Under the pieces are notes generated by a model, which was given only the letters and a program-made list of their open reading frames with translations, made no database searches and was not told the DNA's origin. Shown here one piece after another: positions 58,918 through 64,000 of a DNA stretch of 64,000 nucleotides. Origin of the DNA: Caproicibacter sp047777415. Lineage in GTDB: Bacteria > Bacillota > Clostridia > Oscillospirales > Acutalibacteraceae. The position numbers and the translations under genes are program-made. The DNA is taken from contig JBKEEO010000002.1 of assembly GCA_047777415.1 (NCBI GenBank), positions 806,001 to 870,000 on the forward strand. Direction: 5' to 3'. Positions within the stretch are counted from its first letter, which is position 1. Each line of letters begins with the position of its first letter.

Positions 58918-61145
58918 TACGACTCCCTCCCGACCGACAAAATACGATCCCCTTTCAATTGTAATTCAATTGTTCCAAATCCACCCGTCCAAAGAATGTG
59001 ACTTTCCTTTGGCTGCTGTATTTTGGTTAAATCCCTATAATCCATAGAAAGAACAGTGCAAAGCGGGTGCAGTAACATTATTTTCTCCGGCGGAAGATCC
59101 GTGATTAAGAAATCCGGATGATACCATTCCGGCGGAATCATGGATACATCCGCACCATCCGGCACAATCAAGATAGAAATATTCTGCGCTATCATTTGCA
59201 CCGCTTTGCTGCCCCCGCAATCATATAGTTGTATCTTGACATCCTGCCATATCATAGTATTCGATGGATTTTCCTGCCAAAAAACATCGGCGGAACAAGC
59301 TGCGGCTTTTTGCACAAATCCATCGTACCGAAAATCCGAAGGAGCACAAAGAGTCCCCGGAGAAAACATCTCCGCCAAATCAGCTGCATTGACGGCTTCT
59401 TCTCTGTTCGATGTCAACAGATTCAGATGATCAATATGCCGTATATTTTTACCGGACAAATAACTCGCAATTTTGGCAGACTGATACCCGTCACAGCCGA
59501 ACACTGCGGCGGCACCGTCCTTTGTAACAGCAACCGAAAGACCTGTCCCGACGTCAAGCACGGCAATTCGTGTGACGCCCCTCGAAAAGATTCCATAACT
59601 CAGTATTCCCGTACAAAGCATAACAAGGCAAAGAACAGCCGATGTTATCATCAATTTCCGCCTTGAGCGGCAAACAAAAGCCACTGCAAACAACAAGATA
59701 GAACCTGCCAGCCAAAGATATACATATCCGTAAGAAGCTGAAACGCTTGCGTATGGGATCTGCGACAGCAGGTGCGCGCAGGCAAGCAGATATTTTGCAA
59801 GGCTTCCGCTTATCAGCGCAAACGGCATTAAAAGAAACGACTGCGGTGCAAAAATACCGATGACAGCCCCCACCGCAGAAAAACCAATCATCAGGGAAGC
59901 CGGCACCAACATCAGTAAATTGGAAAGCGGCGCAATCAATGAAATGCTTCCAAAAGACAGAATGACAATCGGCAATGTGAAAAGAATAGCGGCAAATGTC
60001 GTTGAGAGAATGCCGTTGATTCCACGCACTAAAGGACGGAGCAAGCGGACGTGACCCAGCCGAGCATTGAGCCAATTCTGCACCGGCCGAGCTAACAGAA
60101 TCAACCCCAGTGTAGCAGAACAGGACAGCAACAGACCTACGTCCGCAGCAGCGTAAGGGTTCGGCAGGCAAAGAATCAGTATTGCCGTCCCCAAAGAATT
60201 GAGAGAATCAGCCCGTCTGGATACAATCGGCGCCGCTAAGCAGAGCAAAAACATGATTCCGCTTCGCATGACAGACGGAAGAAACCCGGTAACCGCCATA
60301 AAGCATAGAATTCCCCCGCCTGCCAGAGCTGCAGAGAATTTTCTTGGAATTTGAAACAATCCGAACAAAAGGAGCAATAACTGAGCAACCGTAGCCATAT
60401 GAAGCCCTGAAACGGCAAGCAAATGGGAAGCACCTGCAGCACGAAAGTCTGTTATTGTTTCCGAAGTGAGCGTTGTCTTATCCCCCAAAAGCATCCCTTG
60501 AATCAGCCCCGCCTCTTTCTCCGGCAACATGGATTTGACCGAGGAAATCATTTTTTGCCGCAGTATAAGAGCGTAATAGTAAATCGGCTTCGATTTCGGA
60601 GACTCAACGCGCACAGGCTCATCGTATTCATACAGATATGCAAATAGTCTAATTCCGCGGGACTCATAATAGGATTCCGCAGAATATCCGTTTCCACCTT
60701 GCGGGCGAAAAAAATGTACCTTCCCGTGAATCCGCGAATAGGGTTCCGAGGCAAGTTTCTGCTGTGACGAAAGACGAATTTTAAAACTCTGCGGTGCACC
60801 CGGAACAGAAACCGAATCGATGCTGACAATATAATACCAACGCCCATATTGTGAATAGGGCAATTCACAAATTGTGCCGTTTACCGTAGCATCCAGTCCG
60901 TCAAGCATCCGTGGCGGTTCAACTGCCGCATGGGAATAACCCGCAAAGGCACCAAAAGCAACCGCCGCAGTGAGAAAGGCAACGGGGAACACGAGCACGG
61001 TACGCGTTTTCTTCAAGAAAGCGGTCACCGCAAACAACGCAAGGCAACACCAAAACAGCACAAAAGAGAGTTTTGCACCAAGATAGACAGCAGCCGCCAG
61101 TGTCAGCAGATAAGAAAATCCCACCAACACCAGCGGCCTTCTCAT
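58917..61145 (-). CDS. comEC: ComEC/Rec2-type DNA-uptake channel with degenerate hydrolase domain
   Basis: A 742-residue membrane protein. The N-terminal soluble OB-like (DUF4131) region and the Competence domain with more than ten helices are typical: EAGLIQGMLLGDKTTLTSETI, ASHLLAVSGLHMATVAQLLLL. The C-terminal metallo-beta-lactamase-like part begins VLDVGTGLSVAV, but lacks the expected HPHADH metal motif: the matching place reads HIDHLNLLTSNREE. The metal site therefore seems lost, and the domain could be structural only. A free-standing intact homologue of this domain lies at 3483. It overlaps holA by one base. Confidence 0.9.
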   Translation of the reverse strand: MRRPLVLVGFSYLLTLAAAVYLGAKLSFVLFWCCLALFAVTAFLKKTRTVLVFPVAFLTAAVAFGAFAGYSHAAVEPPRMLDGLDATVNGTICELPYSQYGRWYYIVSIDSVSVPGAPQSFKIRLSSQQKLASEPYSRIHGKVHFFRPQGGNGYSAESYYESRGIRLFAYLYEYDEPVRVESPKSKPIYYYALILRQKMISSVKSMLPEKEAGLIQGMLLGDKTTLTSETITDFRAAGASHLLAVSGLHMATVAQLLLLLFGLFQIPRKFSAALAGGGILCFMAVTGFLPSVMRSGIMFLLCLAAPIVSRRADSLNSLGTAILILCLPNPYAAADVGLLLSCSATLGLILLARPVQNWLNARLGHVRLLRPLVRGINGILSTTFAAILFTLPIVILSFGSISLIAPLSNLLMLVPASLMIGFSAVGAVIGIFAPQSFLLMPFALISGSLAKYLLACAHLLSQIPYASVSASYGYVYLWLAGSILLFAVAFVCRSRRKLMITSAVLCLVMLCTGILSYGIFSRGVTRIAVLDVGTGLSVAVTKDGAAAVFGCDGYQSAKIASYLSGKNIRHIDHLNLLTSNREEAVNAADLAEMFSPGTLCAPSDFRYDGFVQKAAACSADVFWQENPSNTMIWQDVKIQLYDCGGSKAVQMIAQNISILIVPDGADVSMIPPEWYHPDFLITDLPPEKIMLLHPLCTVLSMDYRDLTKIQQPKESHILWTGGFGTIELQLKGDRILSVGRES

Positions 61146-61168
61146 AGAATCTCCCCCAAAAAAGCTGC

Positions 61169-61711
61169 CTATTTAAAAAACAGCGGCAAAGGTTCCAGAT
61201 AAATAATATCATCGCGGTCCTTCGCATCGCCTTCTGCAAGGACGCAGGCACGGCCAACAATCTCCCCGCCGTAAAGCTTTACCAGCTTTTCCATCGCGGC
61301 AAGGGATTCTCCTGTGCTAATGACATCGTCCACAATCAAAACGCGTTTGCCGCGCAGCACTTTTTCATCTTCTTCAGAAAGAAACAGTTTCTGCACATGA
61401 TCCGTGGTAATGGATTTTACTTCCACGGAAATCGGATTTCTCATGTATGCTTTGACGCTTTTTCTGGCAACGACATAGTTGCGGCAGCCTTGGCGTGCCA
61501 TTTCATAACAAAGAGGAATCCCCTTTGTTTCGGCAGTTACCACAACATCGTGCTCCGGGCATTTTTTCAGCAGAGCTGCTGCAGTTTTTTCCGTAATTTC
61601 CACATCGCCCAGCATGATAAAACCCGCTATGTCAAGATGTTCGTCGATCGGACAAATCGGCAGGTCACGCTCACAGCCTGCAATGGTCATATGGTAGTAC
61701 TTTTCATTCAT
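61169..61711 (-). CDS. Adenine/xanthine-type phosphoribosyltransferase, second copy
   Basis: A 180-residue homologue of the riboswitch-controlled enzyme at 17636. The PRPP motif RVLIVDDVISTGES, the FVARKSVKAYMRNP-like loop (here VVARKSVKAYMRNP) and CVLAEGDAKDRDDIIYLEPLP near the C-terminus are shared. It sits between alaS/HIT and comEC on the minus strand, with no riboswitch visible upstream, so it is probably the constitutive salvage copy. Confidence 0.88.
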   Translation of the reverse strand: MNEKYYHMTIAGCERDLPICPIDEHLDIAGFIMLGDVEITEKTAAALLKKCPEHDVVVTAETKGIPLCYEMARQGCRNYVVARKSVKAYMRNPISVEVKSITTDHVQKLFLSEEDEKVLRGKRVLIVDDVISTGESLAAMEKLVKLYGGEIVGRACVLAEGDAKDRDDIIYLEPLPLFFK

Positions 61712-61754
61712 GACAAAAGATCGACCTTTCCAAAATTAATACCGTCTGAATTTT

Positions 61755-62093
61755 TCAGCCCGGCGGCCATTTCATGGAACGGCCGCCCAGCAAATGGAAA
61801 TGAAGATGCGGCACCGTCTGACCGCCATCCGCGCCAGCATTGCAGACAATGCGGAAACCTCCGCTTAAATTGTTTTCCTTTGCAAGTCGTGCCGCTACTT
61901 CGTAAATATGAGCTACAACCGCACTGTTTTCCTTTGTGATTTCTGCGGCGGAGCCAATGTGCTGTTTAGGAATTAAAAGAATATGAACAGGAGCCTGCGG
62001 TTCCAAATCATAAAACGCAAGAATTTGCTCGTCTTCATATACCTTTTTACTCGGGATTTCTCCCGCGGCAATTTTGCAAAACACACAATCCAA
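61755..62093 (-). CDS. HIT-family nucleotide hydrolase
   Basis: A 112-residue HIT protein (HINT branch) that probably hydrolyses AMP-lysine or purine nucleoside phosphoramidates. It begins DCVFCKIAAGEIPSKKVYED with an N-terminal Cys pair and has the catalytic triad motif HLHFHLLGGR at the C-terminus. A GAGG site precedes it, and it lies 44 bases after alaS. The link to alaS is conserved in many Bacillota. Confidence 0.92.
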   Translation of the reverse strand: MDCVFCKIAAGEIPSKKVYEDEQILAFYDLEPQAPVHILLIPKQHIGSAAEITKENSAVVAHIYEVAARLAKENNLSGGFRIVCNAGADGGQTVPHLHFHLLGGRSMKWPPG

Positions 62094-62137
62094 GGCAAAT
62101 CCTCCTTTGCACCAAATTCCAAAAATTAATTATAAAC

Positions 62138-64000
62138 TTATTTAATCATATTAGCAACAATTTTTTCCGCGGCTGCAATGGCCTCATCCAGGTTTTCGGG
62201 GTGTTTGGTTCCTGCCATGGCACTGTCCGGACGGCCGCCACCGCCGCCTCCGGCTGCTGCGGCAACTTCTTTCACAATTTTTCCTGCGTGCGCGCCCTTT
62301 TTCTGAGCATCCGGTGCACAGGCAACCGCTATATTAGCTTTACCGCCCCGAACACAAGCTAACACGGCAACCATATCCGGCGCATGTTCCTTCACACGGT
62401 CACACATCAAGCGAAGTACATCCGGATCCGTTCCTTCTAATTTTGCCGCAATAAGACGAATCCCGCCGATGTCTTTTGCCCCCGCAAACAGGCTTTCCAT
62501 CCGCATGGAAGCAATTTTGCCGTTGAGCGATTCAATTTCACGTTCTTTTTCTTTTAATTCCGCCGTCATTTGCTGTGCTTTATGCGCAAGGTCCGATGTG
62601 TTATTCACTTTCAGCACCGCCGCCGTTTTCCGGAGTTGGCCTTCCATTTCATCGAGATAGCTCAGAACATTTTTCCCAGTCACGGCTTCAATACGCCGAA
62701 CGCCTGCTGCAACACTGCTTTCGGAAACGATCTTAAACAAACCGATTTTCGCCGTGTTGTCCACATGGGTTCCGCCGCAGAGTTCCCTAGAAAAATCACC
62801 CGCTGAAACAACACGTACAACACTGCCGTACTTTTCGCCGAACAGCGCCATTGCGCCAAGCTTCTTCGCTTCTTCGATTGGCATTTCACGGCAGTCCACC
62901 GCAAGTCCGCTGAGAACTTCTTTGTTTACAAGTGCCTCGACCTTTTGTAATTCCTCCTGCGTCAGAGCCGCAAAATGCGTAAAATCAAAGCGCACACGGT
63001 GTTCATCAACCAGTTGGCCCGCCTGCTCCACATGCGTTCCGAGGACTTTGCGCAGCGCAGCTTGCAACAAGTGCGCGGATGTATGATTGCGCATAATAGC
63101 CTGTCTGCGTTCCGCATCGACTTTGGCTGTTACTGTATTACCGGTATGCAGTTCCCCTGCTTTAACAACTGCGTGATGTAAAAAGTTCTTGGCAGGATTT
63201 TTCGTCGTGTTGGAAACCGTCAGAACTGCGCCATCCGACTCCAGGGTTCCGGTATCCCCAATCTGCCCGCCGCTTTCCGCATAAAAAGCGGTTTTATCCA
63301 GAACCACGGCAACCTTATCCCCGGCTGTCGCAGAATCAACGCGGACGCCGTCTTTCAGAATTGCAAGCACTTTGCCCTCTGTTTCCATGGTTTCATAGCC
63401 GACAAAACAGGTTTGAGGCACACCCTCGAGCGCATCGTTTTCTCCGGCCCATGCATCCGCTCCGGCATTTTTACGCGCCGCACGGGCACGTTCTTTTTGT
63501 TCGCGCATCAAGCGCGTAAATTCTTCCTCATCTACGGTAAGACCGCGTTCCGCAGCAATTTCTTTCGTAAGGTCAATCGGAAAACCATATGTGTCGCTTA
63601 AAAGGAACGCCTCTGCTCCGGAGAACACCTTTCCGCCGTTCTTGACCGTTTCATCCAGATACCCTTTGACCAGCGAAAGCCCCTGATCAATTGTTTTAGA
63701 GAAGCTCTCTTCCTCCACACGGAGCAGTTTCACAATCATATCGCGCTTTTCCGCAAGTTCCGGATAAGCACCTTCATTTTCATGGATGACGGTATCCGCA
63801 ATCTGCCACAGAAATGTATCGTGAACACCGAGCAAACGCCCATGACGCGCGGCCCTGCGCAGCAATCGGCGCAAAACATAGCCGCGGCCCTCGTTCGACG
63901 GCATAACCCCGTCACCAATCATAAACACAGTGCTGCGGATGTGGTCGGTAATCACACGCAGAGAAATATCTTTCTTCGGATCCTCGCCGTATTGAACACC
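62138..64000 (-). CDS. alaS: Alanyl-tRNA synthetase, C-terminal part (cut by window end)
   Basis: The frame is open to the last base, so the catalytic N-terminal domain is mostly outside; about 620 residues remain. Present are the tRNA-recognition region (GRGYVLRRLLRRAARHGRLL), the editing domain zinc motif NHTSAHLLQAAL (HxxxH) with CGGTHVDNT, the coiled coil (about KAQQMTAELKEKEREIESLN) and the C-Ala domain with AAAGGGGGGRPDSAMAG. The protein charges tRNA-Ala and removes mischarged Ser or Gly. HIT and phosphoribosyltransferase genes follow. Confidence 0.95.
   Translation of the reverse strand, partial: GVQYGEDPKKDISLRVITDHIRSTVFMIGDGVMPSNEGRGYVLRRLLRRAARHGRLLGVHDTFLWQIADTVIHENEGAYPELAEKRDMIVKLLRVEEESFSKTIDQGLSLVKGYLDETVKNGGKVFSGAEAFLLSDTYGFPIDLTKEIAAERGLTVDEEEFTRLMREQKERARAARKNAGADAWAGENDALEGVPQTCFVGYETMETEGKVLAILKDGVRVDSATAGDKVAVVLDKTAFYAESGGQIGDTGTLESDGAVLTVSNTTKNPAKNFLHHAVVKAGELHTGNTVTAKVDAERRQAIMRNHTSAHLLQAALRKVLGTHVEQAGQLVDEHRVRFDFTHFAALTQEELQKVEALVNKEVLSGLAVDCREMPIEEAKKLGAMALFGEKYGSVVRVVSAGDFSRELCGGTHVDNTAKIGLFKIVSESSVAAGVRRIEAVTGKNVLSYLDEMEGQLRKTAAVLKVNNTSDLAHKAQQMTAELKEKEREIESLNGKIASMRMESLFAGAKDIGGIRLIAAKLEGTDPDVLRLMCDRVKEHAPDMVAVLACVRGGKANIAVACAPDAQKKGAHAGKIVKEVAAAAGGGGGGRPDSAMAGTKHPENLDEAIAAAEKIVANMIK

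Noticed and set aside
1..64000. CRISPR arrays, rRNA genes and phage structural genes
   Set aside because: I looked for regularly spaced repeats, rRNA motifs and phage gene patterns and saw none.

Overview
The window looks like a chromosomal segment of an anaerobic Gram-positive bacterium of class Clostridia (Bacillota). This is inferred, not proven. The signs are strong AGGAGG-type ribosome sites, ECF and Feo transporters, ferredoxin and electron-transfer-flavoprotein fermentation genes, oxygen-sensitive 2-hydroxyacyl-CoA dehydratase genes, lipoprotein-type binding proteins and no outer-membrane genes. The right end (57.3-64 kb) is conserved housekeeping: tRNA-Leu, a Toprim protein, holA, comEC, a purine phosphoribosyltransferase, a HIT protein and alaS. 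The remainder is accessory and heavily invaded by insertion sequences.

Layout. 0-1.6 kb: right part of an IS256-family element and an IS200-type element with a broken transposase. 1.7-5 kb: a Crp/Fnr regulator with a ferredoxin-like partner, a DUF3006 protein, a secreted ComEC-type metallo-beta-lactamase protein and a small EamA-type membrane protein. 5.4-17.1 kb: amino-acid and peptide genes: a MalY/PatB C-S lyase, a peptide-binding lipoprotein, a LysR regulator, a MetNIQ importer and, in one run with it, a GlcD-type 2-hydroxyacid oxidoreductase and an aminotransferase. 17.4-22.2 kb: a purine-riboswitch-controlled operon of a phosphoribosyltransferase, a complete ECF transporter and a creatininase-family hydrolase. 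22.2-28.1 kb: an IS1182-type element, then MarR with a heterodimeric ABC exporter. 28.1-34.2 kb: an IS256 copy, then the feo iron operon with four repeated operators and a ZIP transporter. 34.6-36.8 kb: a double PII-like protein with a DUF1538 membrane protein. 36.8-38.4 kb: decayed transposons. 38.4-50.4 kb: a nine-gene reductive amino-acid (Stickland-type) fermentation operon on the minus strand with a divergent GntR regulator. 50.6-57 kb: two more IS256 copies, a YheO/DauR-type regulator, a WYL regulator and transposon remnants.

How the genes may work together. The reductive operon should activate a 2-hydroxy acid to its CoA thioester, dehydrate it with an ATP-primed iron-sulfur dehydratase, and reduce the enoyl-CoA with acyl-CoA dehydrogenase and an Etf whose alpha subunit carries a ferredoxin domain. 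No 2-hydroxyacid dehydrogenase lies in that operon, but the GlcD-type enzyme and aminotransferase behind metNIQ could supply the missing oxo- and hydroxy-acid steps. The riboswitch operon joins purine sensing, an ECF importer of unknown substrate, an amide hydrolase and base salvage, and is the best candidate here for an undescribed uptake-and-use system.

Four IS256 copies lie in the same orientation, three complete with 8-9 bp target duplications. Many start codons were chosen from ribosome-binding sites. Substrates of the transporters, the dehydratase and the hydrolase cannot be fixed from sequence alone.
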